Shown here: one piece after another, positions 1-8,335 of the stretch
How the letters are laid out: every line of letters starts with the position of its first letter
Numbering within the stretch: position 1 is the stretch's first letter
DNA from: Posidoniimonas polymericola
GTDB lineage: Bacteria; Planctomycetota; Planctomycetia; Pirellulales; Lacipirellulaceae
NCBI RefSeq assembly: GCF_007859935.1
Contig: NZ_SJPO01000001.1
Span: 248,001 to 312,000 of the forward strand
Direction: 5' to 3'
DNA: 64,000 nucleotides
Position numbers and translations under genes: made by a program
The notes under the pieces: model-generated
The model's input: the letters and a program-made list of their open reading frames with translations, nothing else
Told to the model about the DNA's origin: nothing
The model's database searches: none

Positions 1-170
1 CCATGGGCCTGCCAGTCACGGCCGTCGCGCAGCAGTCGCAGAGCGAACTCGAGAAGATGCGATTTAATCAACCGCGGGCAGAGCAGACCGACCACGCTGG
101 TTCGGCGCCAGCCGCGAGCCCGGTTCACGCTTCGCTAGCCGCGCGACGCCCGCAGCAGGCAGTGGCGTAA
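1..170 (+). CDS. Possible 3' end of a gene cut by the left edge
   Basis: An open frame runs from the window edge (frame of position 3) to a TAA at 168-170, 55 codons. Its composition is rich in Gln, Ala and Ser, with a stretch QQSQSELEKMRF that reads like protein. There is no family I recognise, and the frame is short enough to arise by chance in GC-rich DNA. It would be the C-terminus of a protein encoded further left. From 171 to 366 I see no gene. Confidence 0.3.
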   Translation, partial: MGLPVTAVAQQSQSELEKMRFNQPRAEQTDHAGSAPAASPVHASLAARRPQQAVA

Positions 171-343
171 CGGCCACACCCTGGGTGGTGAATCCAGCTT
201 GGGCCCCGGGCGGCCAGGCTGGAGGCCGGCAGAACACCACGGCGCCAGCAGTCGTGCAAGTAGTTGCACCTGCTGTGCAGCCAGCTGCCCGCTCGACTAG
301 GAACTGCGACAGCCGCCCGACTTGGCGATGCTCCACGGGGCGG

Positions 344-373
344 GGCGCCCCCTAGAGCGGCGCCCCCTAGAGC
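344..373. repeat. Tandem duplication of a 15-bp unit over a stop codon
   Basis: The unit GGCGCCCCCTAGAGC occurs twice, back to back. The second copy supplies the TAG stop (complement of 367-369) and last codon of the LuxR-type gene; the first copy lies just downstream and repeats the stop. This looks like a recent replication slippage. Confidence 0.85.
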
Positions 374-900
374 ATTGAACCGACTAGGCCGTGCTGCACC
401 GCGAACAGCACGATCCCGGCAGTCCCCTTCACGCCGAGCTTCTGGCGGATGTTCTGCCGGTGGGTCTCGATGGTCGAGCTCTTCACGCCCAGCTCCGCGG
501 CGATCTCACCGCAGCTCATGTCGCGGCAGATCAGCTTGACTATCTCGGTCTCGCGGTCGCTGAGGTCGGCCGGTTCTGGCAGGCGGCAGGTGATCGCGAT
601 CGCGACCACCTCGTCGTCCGAGTGCATCATGCGGTCGGAGTGCTGCTCGACGGTCTCGAAGCGGGCGCGGAGCAGCTCGCCGTACTCCCCCCGCCAGGTG
701 CAGGTCTGGGGCTCCCCGGTAAACAGGCACTCGGAAAACACCGCGCGGATCCGGCGGGCTTCTGCCTCGTTGTTCAGGTGCTCGCCAATCGGGCAGCCCA
801 GCATCTTTGCCGGGTCGTACTGCAGGCTAGCCGAGCACTGGAAGAACGACACAAACCGGGCCTTGCGGTCGAAAGCCGACACATAGTGGATGTTTTGCAT
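367..900 (-). CDS. LuxR-family transcriptional regulator
   Basis: A 177-residue protein. Residues about 113-173 form a GerE/LuxR helix-turn-helix: LSDRETEIVKLI opens the domain, SSTIETHRQNIRQKLG is the recognition-helix region. The first 110 residues look like a small PAS-like sensor fold and lack the aspartate phospho-acceptor pattern of a receiver domain, so this is probably a single-component sensor rather than a partner of a histidine kinase. I chose the ATG at 900 because the upstream DNA reads GGGGGAATCGCT-ATG, a good ribosome site; an open frame continues further but is not protein-like. It is divergent from the Rrf2 gene, so both may be controlled from 901-1084. The ligand is unknown. 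Confidence 0.85.
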   Translation of the reverse strand: MQNIHYVSAFDRKARFVSFFQCSASLQYDPAKMLGCPIGEHLNNEAEARRIRAVFSECLFTGEPQTCTWRGEYGELLRARFETVEQHSDRMMHSDDEVVAIAITCRLPEPADLSDRETEIVKLICRDMSCGEIAAELGVKSSTIETHRQNIRQKLGVKGTAGIVLFAVQHGLVGSML

Positions 901-1084
901 AGCGATTCCCCCTAGCGCTCCCGGCGGCCTCCAAAAACTCGTGCGGAAAAGTGCGTGGCGCTGGCAGCCACCACGATACTCCATATCGCACGCGGGGCAT
1001 AGAAATGAAGGAGAACGAAACGGCGCCGCGGGGCGACGCCGACAGCTACCCCACCTCCTCTTTCCAGAGTATGAAGAAGTCCAA

Positions 1085-1603
1085 ATGAAGCTAACTAAGA
1101 CCGCCGAGTACGCCCTCACCGCGCTGCTGCAGCTCGCCGACTACTCGGGCGACGAGCCCGTCTCTTCGCACCGCCTGGCGCGCCGCGCCGCGCTCCCCGA
1201 ACGCTACTTTCTACAGGTGCTCCGGAGCCTGGTGACGCACGGGCTGCTGCAGTCGACCCGCGGCGTTGTCGGCGGTTACCGGCTCTGCGTGCCGCTGAAT
1301 GAGATCAGCCTGCTGCAGGTCATGGAGATCACCGACGGGCCCATCCGGACCAGCGTCGCGCCGTCGTCGGCGCTGCCGCCCCGCGTGATCGAGCGGATCA
1401 ATCGCACGCTGGCGGCGGTCGCCACCGCCGCCGAAGAGCAGCTGGCGGGGGTTAGTCTAGCCGACCTGACCGCCGAGCAGGACGCCCCCGACCAGACGGC
1501 GGGCCGCGCTGATGCCACCGCCACCCGCGAAGACGGCCCCGAGCCGACCGTGCGCGAGACGCACCTGCGCGGCTGCAACTGCGGGCAACGGTCGTCGGAG
1601 TAG
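1085..1603 (+). CDS. Rrf2-family transcriptional regulator
   Basis: A 172-residue protein that starts MKLTKTAEYALTALLQLA, the typical Rrf2 winged-helix N-terminus, followed by the wing region RGVVGGYRL. Members of the family sense iron-sulphur clusters, NO or cysteine status (IscR, NsrR, CymR). The central region where IscR and NsrR carry three cysteine ligands (about residues 85-110 here) has none; the only cysteines nearby are in the tail, GCNCG. So a classical Fe-S cluster is unlikely and another signal must be used. The start at 1085 matches the family N-terminus; the ribosome site is weak (AAGAAG). The target genes cannot be told from the context. Confidence 0.88.
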   Translation: MKLTKTAEYALTALLQLADYSGDEPVSSHRLARRAALPERYFLQVLRSLVTHGLLQSTRGVVGGYRLCVPLNEISLLQVMEITDGPIRTSVAPSSALPPRVIERINRTLAAVATAAEEQLAGVSLADLTAEQDAPDQTAGRADATATREDGPEPTVRETHLRGCNCGQRSSE

Positions 1604-1631
1604 GCGGCCTTCGTTGTTGGGCGCAAGATAA

Positions 1632-1656
1632 GGTCACGGCCGCGGGGGCCGTGACC
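1632..1656. terminator. Hairpin between two convergent genes
   Basis: GGTCACGGCC, a 5-nt loop, then GGCCGTGACC: a perfect 10-bp stem midway between the ends of the Rrf2 gene and the PDZ-protein gene. There is no T-run on either side, so it would be a poor intrinsic terminator, but position and symmetry fit a bidirectional one. Confidence 0.5.
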
Positions 1657-1693
1657 GAGGATTGATTGGGAGAGCGCGTCGAATGCAGCCCGC

Positions 1694-2815
1694 CTACTTG
1701 TCGGCGGGCACGTCCTCGGAAGAAGCTCCCTCGGCGGGAATCTCAACCTCGACCGCCGGGGCCGGGGGTTGGGGCGGTTCGAACGCCGGGGCAACGTCGT
1801 TTGCTGCCGGGGCCTCACCCGATTCTTCGCCGAGCCGGCTACGGAGCTGGTCGAGCTGACGCTCCAGCGCCTCCATGCGGCGACGCAGCCGCTCGTCACG
1901 CCGTCCGGCCCAGCGTTCGCCGAAGCCGTCGAACATCCCCTCGAGCTGCGGCAGCATGTCCTGCAGGTCGACGTTCACGTCGACGCCCTGACCGTTGATC
2001 AGGCCTTCGACCATCGGGCGCACCTCCTCGGGGAGCTGCTCGAGCGCCTCCGGGTCATCGGCGTCAACCTCCCAGGTCTTACCGTTCTGGTTCACGGTGA
2101 CGTGGGTCTGTCCGTTTTGGGTCTGCACCTGCACCGAGGTGTTGCCGGGCGCCTGGATGTCGACGTTCGCGCCGCCGACCGCAACGCCGGGGCCGAACAT
2201 GCGGAACTGGAACGGCCCTCCGTCGGCGCCGCCAAAGAACTGCTGCATGACCGCTTCGGGCCCAAGCCCCTCGGGCGCCGCCGGCCCGTTCGGCCCGACC
2301 GGTTGCGGCGGAGCGGCCGGCGCGGGGCGTTCGGCCGGCGTGACCGTTAGCTGCTCGTGACCGCCGGCGCGGAGCAGGTCGATCGTGATCTTGCCGTTGT
2401 CGGTCCCGCCGACCTCACGCACGACCTGGGCGAGGGCGCCCATCTCGGTGACCGGCTGGCCATTGGCGGACAGCAGGACGTCGAACTTCTTGATGCCGGC
2501 CTGGTCGGCGGGGCTGTCGGGCACGACCTCGCGGACCAGCACACCGGCGCCTTCGAGGCCCAGGTGCGCCCGCAGCTCTTCGCTGACGTCGCCGCCGAGG
2601 ATGCCGATCCAGTACGACGGACGTGCGGGCCGCACTTCGGTGGGGGCGACCGGCGGGGCAGGGGGCTCGTTCGGGGGCGTGGTGGCCGCCTCGGCCGGGT
2701 CCTCACCAACGCGGACGATCACCTCGCCCGGCTCCTGCGCCAGCGCGGCGGCGCCGACTCCGCAGGCGAGGGTTAGCGCCAGCACGCGGCTTCGATGGGC
2801 AAGTTGGAATCGCAT
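1694..2815 (-). CDS. Exported PDZ-domain protein
   Basis: A 373-residue protein with an N-terminal signal peptide (about 1-26, ending in the ALA-Q type cut). Residues about 65-160 form a PDZ domain: GVLVREVVPDSPADQAG is the peptide-groove region and DVLLSANGQPV follows. The rest is Pro/Gly-rich and carries a helical stretch with repeated RRDERLRRRMEALERQL, probably a coiled coil. There is no serine-protease domain, so this is not a DegP/HtrA enzyme. It probably binds protein tails in the periplasm. A strong ribosome site (AAGGAGAT) precedes the ATG at 2815. It is the third gene of a minus-strand set after an ECF sigma factor and an anti-sigma factor, which suggests a link with envelope stress. 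Confidence 0.85.
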   Translation of the reverse strand: MRFQLAHRSRVLALTLACGVGAAALAQEPGEVIVRVGEDPAEAATTPPNEPPAPPVAPTEVRPARPSYWIGILGGDVSEELRAHLGLEGAGVLVREVVPDSPADQAGIKKFDVLLSANGQPVTEMGALAQVVREVGGTDNGKITIDLLRAGGHEQLTVTPAERPAPAAPPQPVGPNGPAAPEGLGPEAVMQQFFGGADGGPFQFRMFGPGVAVGGANVDIQAPGNTSVQVQTQNGQTHVTVNQNGKTWEVDADDPEALEQLPEEVRPMVEGLINGQGVDVNVDLQDMLPQLEGMFDGFGERWAGRRDERLRRRMEALERQLDQLRSRLGEESGEAPAANDVAPAFEPPQPPAPAVEVEIPAEGASSEDVPADK

Positions 2816-2895
2816 GAGTATCTCCTTAACTTGGGGGATGGAATATTGAGAAGCCGTCGCTCTGCGCCGCGGGGTCGCGGCCTGGCGGGTCTCGT

Positions 2896-3582
2896 CTACA
2901 AGTAGTCGTCGCTCACGGGGGCGACCTGCAGGTCTTCGACCGGCACGACCAGCACGCGGCCGTTGTCCATATTGAGTGGCGCGTACCGCTGCCGGGACTG
3001 GAAGCGGTAGCCATGCTGCTCGTACTGCCGACGGACTTCCGGGGGGATTGCCGAACGGAACCGCACGCCAAGCTCCGAGTCGAGCTCGTCGGCGTCGACC
3101 AGCTTGGCCCGCAGCGAACGCCGCCCGCCGGACTCGTCCTTCGTCCAGAACGTCACGACATCGGGGTCGGGCTGGTCGACCCGCTGCTGCCGGTGAGCGA
3201 TCGCGGCGTCGACTTCCTCGGGGCCGGGGAGGGCCGTCATCGGCGGTTCCTCGCCGCCAGCCAGCAGCGGCGCGTCACCGGGCGCGGCGATGTCGTTGTT
3301 CAGCGAGCCCGCCAGGAACGCCACGCCGAGCAGCGTCGCCGCCAGCGCCAGCCAACCACCCGCGGCGAGCACGCTCCGCGGCCTGCGATCGACCGTCGCG
3401 CAGGCAGGCGATTCGCCGGTCAACGCCCGGAACTCTTCCCGCAGCACCTGCGACTCGACGAACGCCAACGCGCACCGCCGCCAGTCGGTGGGCGACGACT
3501 CGAGCGCCTGCAGCAGCTCACGCCGCTCGGCGGGCGAGAGCTCGCCATCGGCAAGTCGGTCGAGGTCTTGGTCGAGGATCAT
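2896..3582 (-). CDS. Putative membrane-bound anti-sigma factor
   Basis: A 228-residue protein. The first 60 residues resemble planctomycete anti-sigma N-termini: DQDLDRLADGELSPAER is the short helical motif and TDWRRCALAF follows. One membrane helix lies at about 71-93. The C-terminal 130 residues are polar and would be outside the inner membrane. The His-Cys zinc ligands of classical zf-HC2 anti-sigma factors are missing, so the identification rests on the helical motif, topology and the adjacent ECF sigma gene. The gene lies between the sigma factor (296-bp gap filled by repeats) and the PDZ protein (80-bp gap). Confidence 0.7.
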   Translation of the reverse strand: MILDQDLDRLADGELSPAERRELLQALESSPTDWRRCALAFVESQVLREEFRALTGESPACATVDRRPRSVLAAGGWLALAATLLGVAFLAGSLNNDIAAPGDAPLLAGGEEPPMTALPGPEEVDAAIAHRQQRVDQPDPDVVTFWTKDESGGRRSLRAKLVDADELDSELGVRFRSAIPPEVRRQYEQHGYRFQSRQRYAPLNMDNGRVLVVPVEDLQVAPVSDDYL

Positions 3583-3619
3583 AGGGGCGTGCTGAGTAGT
3601 GTCTGGGCTGACAGGAAGT

Positions 3620-3834
3620 TGGGAACACTAATGGCCACTAATGTCATGAACAGAAGTCACCTAGGCTGAAGAGCCACGAAAAGGCGCAAGAATGGACAAA
3701 AGAACCGGGGGTCTGGAGGGTGTCTGCGCGGCGGTCTCGCCGCGGCCAACCACGCTCGTGATTTTCGTGACTTCTCATGCCTTTTCGTGGCAGTATCTTC
3801 CGTTTGGGTGCATTAGCGTTCATTAGTGTTCCCC
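3620..3834. repeat. Nested inverted repeat in the sigma/anti-sigma gap
   Basis: Outer arms: GGGAACACTAATGGCCACTA near 3622 against the complement of CATTAGCGTTCATTAGTGTT near 3811. Inner arms: GCCACGAAAAGGCGCAAGAA at 3673 against the complement of TTCTCATGCCTTTTCGTGGC at 3772-3791. The gap holds nothing that looks like a gene. The inner motif recurs at 11217-11306 and 15496-15530, so this is a dispersed repeat family. Confidence 0.8.
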
Positions 3835-3878
3835 TTCAACCCGTCTTGCCTCTTCGCTCTAGTTCTTGGTTGGTGTTG

Positions 3879-4484
3879 CTAGTGGGTTTCGCTCAGGGTT
3901 GGGTCGGCCGCCATCAGGGCTCGCCGGAGCTTCGCCCGGGCGCGCTGCAGGCGGCCATCGACGGCGGCCTCGCTGACGCCCAGGTGCTCGGCCAGCTGCC
4001 GGTAGGTCCAGTCCTGCGTGTGCTTGAGCAGCAGCACCTCGGCGTCGCGTTTGGGCAGCACGGCCAGCGAACGGCGGACGAGCCGGCGCTGTTCGGCGGC
4101 CAGCAGCCAGTCGAGCGGGTCGGGTTGTTGGGGGTCTTGTTCCTCGTGTCGGACCTCGCTGCGGAACCGGTTGAGCAGCCCCCGCCGGCGGCCGAGCCGG
4201 CGGCGGTGCAGCAGCGACTCGGTCACCGCGACGCGGTACAGCCACGGCGCGACCCGCGTGGGGTCGCGGAGCTCGTGGCTTCGCTTCGCGGCGGCCAGCG
4301 CTACTTGCTGCATCACGTCCGCGACGCCGTCAGGCCCGCCGAGCCGAGCCAGCACGACGGTCCGCAGCCACGGCTGGTGCTCGGCCAACGCGGCCTGCCA
4401 GTCAATCTTCGGTGGTGTCGGTTGGGGGGCGGGTGGCATCGGCTCGGTTGGCTGCGGTGGGTCCTCATGCGGGGACCCCGCCAT
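3879..4484 (-). CDS. ECF-type RNA polymerase sigma factor
   Basis: A 201-residue sigma-70 family protein. Region 2 spans about 28-95 (ADVMQQVALAAAKRSHEL, then VAPWLYRVAVTESLLHRRR), region 4 about 133-190 (DWTYRQLAEHLGVSEAAVD, then GRLQRARAKLRRAL). A Pro-rich 25-residue N-terminus precedes region 2. There is no region 1.1 or 3, as expected of ECF factors. It should direct RNA polymerase to a small stress regulon, held inactive by the anti-sigma gene that follows on the same strand. The ATG at 4484 has a weak GGGAAG ribosome site. Confidence 0.88.
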   Translation of the reverse strand: MAGSPHEDPPQPTEPMPPAPQPTPPKIDWQAALAEHQPWLRTVVLARLGGPDGVADVMQQVALAAAKRSHELRDPTRVAPWLYRVAVTESLLHRRRLGRRRGLLNRFRSEVRHEEQDPQQPDPLDWLLAAEQRRLVRRSLAVLPKRDAEVLLLKHTQDWTYRQLAEHLGVSEAAVDGRLQRARAKLRRALMAADPTLSETH

Positions 4485-5094
4485 CGGGTGGCTTCCCTCA
4501 GGCGGCCCGCGTCCGGGACCGGCCGAGGCCTGCTATCGCCCTTACGCAGAGAAAGCTGCCGCTGGCCGGGTCGTCCGGCGCACATTTTGGGAAAAAAACC
4601 ATTTCGATCAGCTAGGTCGCGAGCCAGCAGCCGGCGAGCTACGCCTCGCCGGTCGCCGGCAGGTTGGGTTTTGTCCGCCACGAATCCCCGCGTCGCAATG
4701 TCAGTATCAGCCAGCAGGGCCGTTTCGTTCTGCGATAGCAGTCTCTGCCGCAGTTCTGGGCTCCACCTGGCTCACCGGGTTGAGTCCGGAATATCGCGCG
4801 GAGGGGACAAAACCCCTGTGCGTACCTTTCCTCGAGATTGGGCTCGCGCGCAGGGCCTGGTTCCGCCACCGCGCAGCACTCCCCGCGAGCTGCCGGCTTC
4901 CGCCGGCAGCTAGTTGGCAATGACCCGTACCGGAGTTGCTCTAGCGTTTCTCTTATTGGACCGCGCGGAGTGGCGCTTCTCTACGAAGAAACGATAGAAA
5001 GCCCCGCTAGCGGCGCGGTGGTCCTCCACCGAGAGGCCCCTCAGCCGCTGGGCGGTGGCCCACGGTGCTTGCGAGCGACCTGCAACCAGAAACG
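4485..5094. other. Intergenic region without a convincing gene
   Basis: About 610 bp between the start of the ECF sigma gene and the end of lgt. Open frames here have no family features. It holds the hairpin unit CCGGCGAG-CTACGC-CTCGCCGG near 4627-4648 (recurring near 37131 and 37209), a perfect 10-bp hairpin at 4888-4911, and near 5015 the unit GGCGCGGTGGTCCTCCACCG, which recurs near 15457. The promoter of the sigma operon should lie here but I cannot place it. Confidence 0.6.
4888..4911. repeat. Short perfect hairpin
   Basis: AGCTGCCGGC, loop TTCC, GCCGGCAGCT. A related hairpin with the same TTCC loop and CCGGC/GCCGG inner stem stands at 39622-39641, so this is another small palindrome family. 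Confidence 0.7.
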
Positions 5095-6342
5095 CTAGGC
5101 GGGTTGGGGTTCGGCCGGAGCAAGCGCGAGTCGCGCAGGCCGACGCAGCAGCACGACCCAGAACACCGCCACGCCAATCAACAGCCCGACGCTGACGTTC
5201 TGCGAGATGCTCAGCCCGGTGCCGAAGATGGCGGCCTCGTCGGTGCGGATGTCCTCGAGCAGGTACCGCGAGACCGGGTAGAGCGACAGCAGCAGGCCGA
5301 TCACCTCGCCGTCGCGGCGGCGGAACGCGTAGTAGGTCCAGGTCAGCCACGCCAGCAGGGCGGCGTTGACCGCGCTGTAGACCTGCGTCGGGTGTACGGG
5401 CAGGCTCTTGGCTTCGACCGTGACCTGCCGGCCGTCGCGGAGCGTCACCTCGACCTTCTGCCCCGACCAGTACGCGCGGCTCAGCACCCGCTGCGCCTGA
5501 GTCATGGTCGCGACCCGCCGGCCGTTGATCGACGCGACCTGGTCGCTCTCCGGGCGGCCGTCGATGCGGGCGCCGTCGACGATCAGCCGCGGCGGCCGCA
5601 CGGTGTCGTCAACGAGCAGCCGCAGCCCGCGCGGCAGCTCACCGGCGTAGAGCTGGTCCTGGTAGGCAGGGCTGCCAACGGGAAAGGTGACTGCCCACGG
5701 CCGGTCGCACTGGCCGCCGTAGCAGCAGCCGTTCAGCAGGCAGCCGATCCGCCCAAACGCGAGCCCGACCACCAGGCTCGGCGCGAGGATATCCGCCAGC
5801 GCCAGCACCGGCAGCTTGTGGCGCCAGCAGAACGCCATGAACGCCAGCGAGGCGCCGATCAGCGAGCCGTACACCACTAGGCCGCCCTCGGTGAACATCA
5901 GCATCTGGATGAGGTTGTTGGGGAAGGCGAGCGTGGCGAAGCGGTCCTCCCAGTACTCGATCACGTAGAACACCCGCGCGCCGAGGATGCCGCACACAAA
6001 CAGCCACCCCGCCAGCGAGTAGATGACATCGGGCGACAGCCCATTCTGGTGGGCGCGGTGCGCCGCCATGCCGATCCCGCAGACCGCCGCCAGCAGCAGC
6101 ATCAGGCCGTAGCCGCGGATCGGCAGGCCCTCGGGGAAGAGCCGCGGCAGCAGCACGATCACCGCCGCTGCCAGGAGCCCGACCGGCAGGAAGCCCCGCG
6201 CCTCGGCGGCCGGCATCCCGCGTCGTGTCTGCCAGTACAGCCACCCCCCTAGACCGATCACCCACAGCGCGAGCAGCACGCCAAAGCCGAACAGCGGAAC
6301 GCCGGCGATCTCGACCGGGATTCGAAACAACTCGCTCTGCAT
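5095..6342 (-). CDS. lgt: Prolipoprotein diacylglyceryl transferase with an inserted PDZ-like segment
   Basis: Lgt moves diacylglycerol from phosphatidylglycerol to the lipobox cysteine of prolipoproteins in the inner membrane. The 415-residue protein has about seven membrane helices and the signature GRIGCLLNGCCYG at 197-209, then HPTQVY at 317-322. The Asn of the proteobacterial GRIGNF form is a Cys here. In ordinary Lgt about 20-40 residues separate these two motifs; here about 90 residues (225-315) are inserted, ending in SINGRRVATM and KVEVTLRDGRQVTVEA, which resemble the second half of a PDZ domain. Total length exceeds the usual 260-300. The gene appears to stand alone. Confidence 0.88.
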   Translation of the reverse strand: MQSELFRIPVEIAGVPLFGFGVLLALWVIGLGGWLYWQTRRGMPAAEARGFLPVGLLAAAVIVLLPRLFPEGLPIRGYGLMLLLAAVCGIGMAAHRAHQNGLSPDVIYSLAGWLFVCGILGARVFYVIEYWEDRFATLAFPNNLIQMLMFTEGGLVVYGSLIGASLAFMAFCWRHKLPVLALADILAPSLVVGLAFGRIGCLLNGCCYGGQCDRPWAVTFPVGSPAYQDQLYAGELPRGLRLLVDDTVRPPRLIVDGARIDGRPESDQVASINGRRVATMTQAQRVLSRAYWSGQKVEVTLRDGRQVTVEAKSLPVHPTQVYSAVNAALLAWLTWTYYAFRRRDGEVIGLLLSLYPVSRYLLEDIRTDEAAIFGTGLSISQNVSVGLLIGVAVFWVVLLRRPARLALAPAEPQPA

Positions 6343-6637
6343 AATGCTGGATACAGGGAAGGGTCGGGGGGAACGGCAGGGGGAACGGCAAGCCGTTCCG
6401 CGTCGCTGAACGCCTCAAAGACAATTCATCAACAGGAGGCCGTAGAGGGAGCTGAGGGATGGGACTCTAAGTGCTCTGCTCTCTCTGCGGGCTCCTGCTC
6501 GTCCTGGCGCACGCCGGCAGCTTTTTCACAGCAGGAAACGAAGGGAACGAAGCATCGCCTAGGGCCGGGTTCTTCGTTCACTTCGTTGCCTTCTGCTCCC
6601 CCGTCCTGCGCGGTCCTGTTCCGACGCGACCGAGAGC

Positions 6638-7486
6638 CTAGCGGACGACAAGGTTATCGATCAATCGCGTCTTGCCGACCCGGGCGGCGACCGCGATTGC
6701 GGCCGGGCCGTCAACCGGGTCGATCGGTTCGAGCGTGCCGTCGCGGACGATGGCGATGTACTCCGGCGTGATGTCCGATTCTGCTAGCAGCGCCAGCATC
6801 GCGGTGCGGATGGCGGCGGCGTCGCGTTCGCCGCGGCTGCACATCTGCTCGGCCAACCTCAGGGACGCGTGCAGGGCGAGCGCCCGGCAGCGTTCCTCCG
6901 GCGACAAGTACGCGTTCCGCGAGCTCATCGCCAAGCCGTCGGGCTCGCGGACGATCGGGCAGATCACCAGCTCGATCGGCACGTTGAGGTCACGCACCAT
7001 GCGATCGATGACCAGGGTCTGCTGGTAGTCCTTGCGGCCGAAGTACGCGGCGTCGGCCGGCGCGAGCTGGAACAGCTTCATCACGACCGTCGCCACCCCC
7101 GCAAAATGGGTGGGGCGGGATTCCCCCTCCAGCGACCGCGCCACCCCGCCGACGTCGATCGTGGTTTCGCAGCCGGCGGGGTACATGGTCTCGACCGACG
7201 GCGCAAACACCAGCGTGCACCCGGCCGGGCCCAGCAGCCCCAGGTCGGCGTCTAGGTTGCGTGGGTACTGATCGAAGTCCTCGCCCGGAGCGAACTGCGT
7301 CGGGTTCACAAAGATGCTGGTGATCACGACGCCGCAATCCTGGCGGGCCGCGTCAACCAGGCTGAGGTGCCCGGCGTGCAGGGCGCCCATGGTCGGGACC
7401 AGCCCAATCCGCTGCCCGCCGCGCCGCTCGGCGGCGATCCGCTCGCGGAGCCGCGCGGGGGCGGTGATGACTTCGGGCGGTTTCAT
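6638..7486 (-). CDS. panC: Pantothenate synthetase
   Basis: PanC joins pantoate and beta-alanine with ATP to give pantothenate, the precursor of coenzyme A. The 282-residue length is normal. Visible motifs: LVPTMGALHAGHLSL at about 29-43 with the HIGH-type nucleotide-binding site, FVNPTQFAPGEDFDQYPR for pantoate, FGRKDYQQ, and the flexible loop MSSRNAYLSPEER. I start at the ATG at 7486, which gives the family N-terminus MKPPEVI; another ATG 42 nt upstream (7528) is possible, and neither has a clear ribosome site. It lies 62 bp after folK on the same strand, likely one transcript. Confidence 0.95.
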   Translation of the reverse strand: MKPPEVITAPARLRERIAAERRGGQRIGLVPTMGALHAGHLSLVDAARQDCGVVITSIFVNPTQFAPGEDFDQYPRNLDADLGLLGPAGCTLVFAPSVETMYPAGCETTIDVGGVARSLEGESRPTHFAGVATVVMKLFQLAPADAAYFGRKDYQQTLVIDRMVRDLNVPIELVICPIVREPDGLAMSSRNAYLSPEERCRALALHASLRLAEQMCSRGERDAAAIRTAMLALLAESDITPEYIAIVRDGTLEPIDPVDGPAAIAVAARVGKTRLIDNLVVR

Positions 7487-7548
7487 GGCGTGCTGGGCGT
7501 CGCTGCGGGGGAGTTCAGGGCCCTGCATTCTACGCGGCGGCGCCCGCC

Positions 7549-8271
7549 TCAGCCCAGCCCGGGCCAGACGCACTGGATCGCGGCGGTCAGGTCCTGCCGC
7601 AGGGCGTCGTGGGGGGCGTCCTCGGGCGTCCACAGCGTGGGGCCTGCTCCGATCAGCGGCGCCGGGTTGTCGTTGATCACCGACAGCCGCGGCGGCAACG
7701 CGTCGGGGTCGAAGTTTGTCACGACCTCCGGCCCGTTGGCGCCGACGCACCCGCGGGCCAGCTCGACCAACCAGGAGGGCCCGCCGAGCACCGCGAGCTT
7801 GTTCGCCCCGGCGGCACGCAGCTGATCCAGCTCGCCGAGCGGCCGACCGAGGAGCGGGTGGGTGGTCTCTCCGGCGATCTCGGCGGCCGGGATCATCACG
7901 AACGGGCGGAACGTCATCCGCGGGTGGGGCGTCTGGACGCCATTCTCGCTGCTAGCACGGTCGCCGTAGAGGAGCAGGTCGATGTCGAGGGTCCGGGCCT
8001 CCCAGCGGTCGCGGCGTTGGCGGCCGAACCGCTGTTCAACTTCGTGCAGCGCGTGCAGCAACTCGTGCGGCGGGAGTTCGGTCTCGATGGTGGCCGCGCC
8101 GTTGGTGAACCGCGGCTGATCGGCGGGGCCGCCGACCGGCGCCGACTCGATGAGCCGGCTCACGCGTTGCAGCCGCACTCCGGGCAGCACGCCAATCGCC
8201 TTGGCCGACTGCATCAGGGTGCTGAGCGCGTCTCCGAGATTGGCTCCGAGCGCTAGCAGGCATTGGGGCAT
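7549..8271 (-). CDS. folK: 2-amino-4-hydroxy-6-hydroxymethyldihydropteridine pyrophosphokinase
   Basis: HPPK transfers pyrophosphate from ATP to hydroxymethyl-dihydropterin in folate synthesis. The core covers residues 1 to about 150: LLALGANLGD at the start, the signature RRDRWEARTLDIDLLLYGD, and TPHPRMTFRPFVMIP. The protein has 240 residues, some 75 more than the usual 160, so it carries a C-terminal extension (from about LDQLRAAG to the end) with no family I recognise. The DNA before the ATG at 8271 is pyrimidine-rich without a ribosome site. An intrinsic terminator ends 30 nt upstream, so transcription must come by read-through or from a promoter overlapping the hairpin. Confidence 0.93.
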   Translation of the reverse strand: MPQCLLALGANLGDALSTLMQSAKAIGVLPGVRLQRVSRLIESAPVGGPADQPRFTNGAATIETELPPHELLHALHEVEQRFGRQRRDRWEARTLDIDLLLYGDRASSENGVQTPHPRMTFRPFVMIPAAEIAGETTHPLLGRPLGELDQLRAAGANKLAVLGGPSWLVELARGCVGANGPEVVTNFDPDALPPRLSVINDNPAPLIGAGPTLWTPEDAPHDALRQDLTAAIQCVWPGLG

Positions 8272-8301
8272 GGGGGGACTCGATGCAGAGGAGGGGGCGA
8301 T

Positions 8302-8335
8302 AAAAAAACGGCTGGCGCCACAAGGGGCGCCAGCC
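8302..8335 (-). terminator. Intrinsic terminator upstream of folK
   Basis: Read on the minus strand: GGCTGGCGCC, loop CCTTGT, GGCGCCAGCC, G, then seven T. The stem is perfect over 10 bp and the T-run is the longest in this window. It closes the transcript of the structured RNA candidate. Confidence 0.85.

Noticed and set aside
3777-4913. A 378-codon open frame on the plus strand
   Set aside because: It crosses the reverse of the ECF sigma gene and a repeat; no protein-like features.
4639-4920. Small Cys-rich protein on the minus strand
   Set aside because: Contains the reverse of a hairpin repeat, no start signal, and composition as expected by chance.
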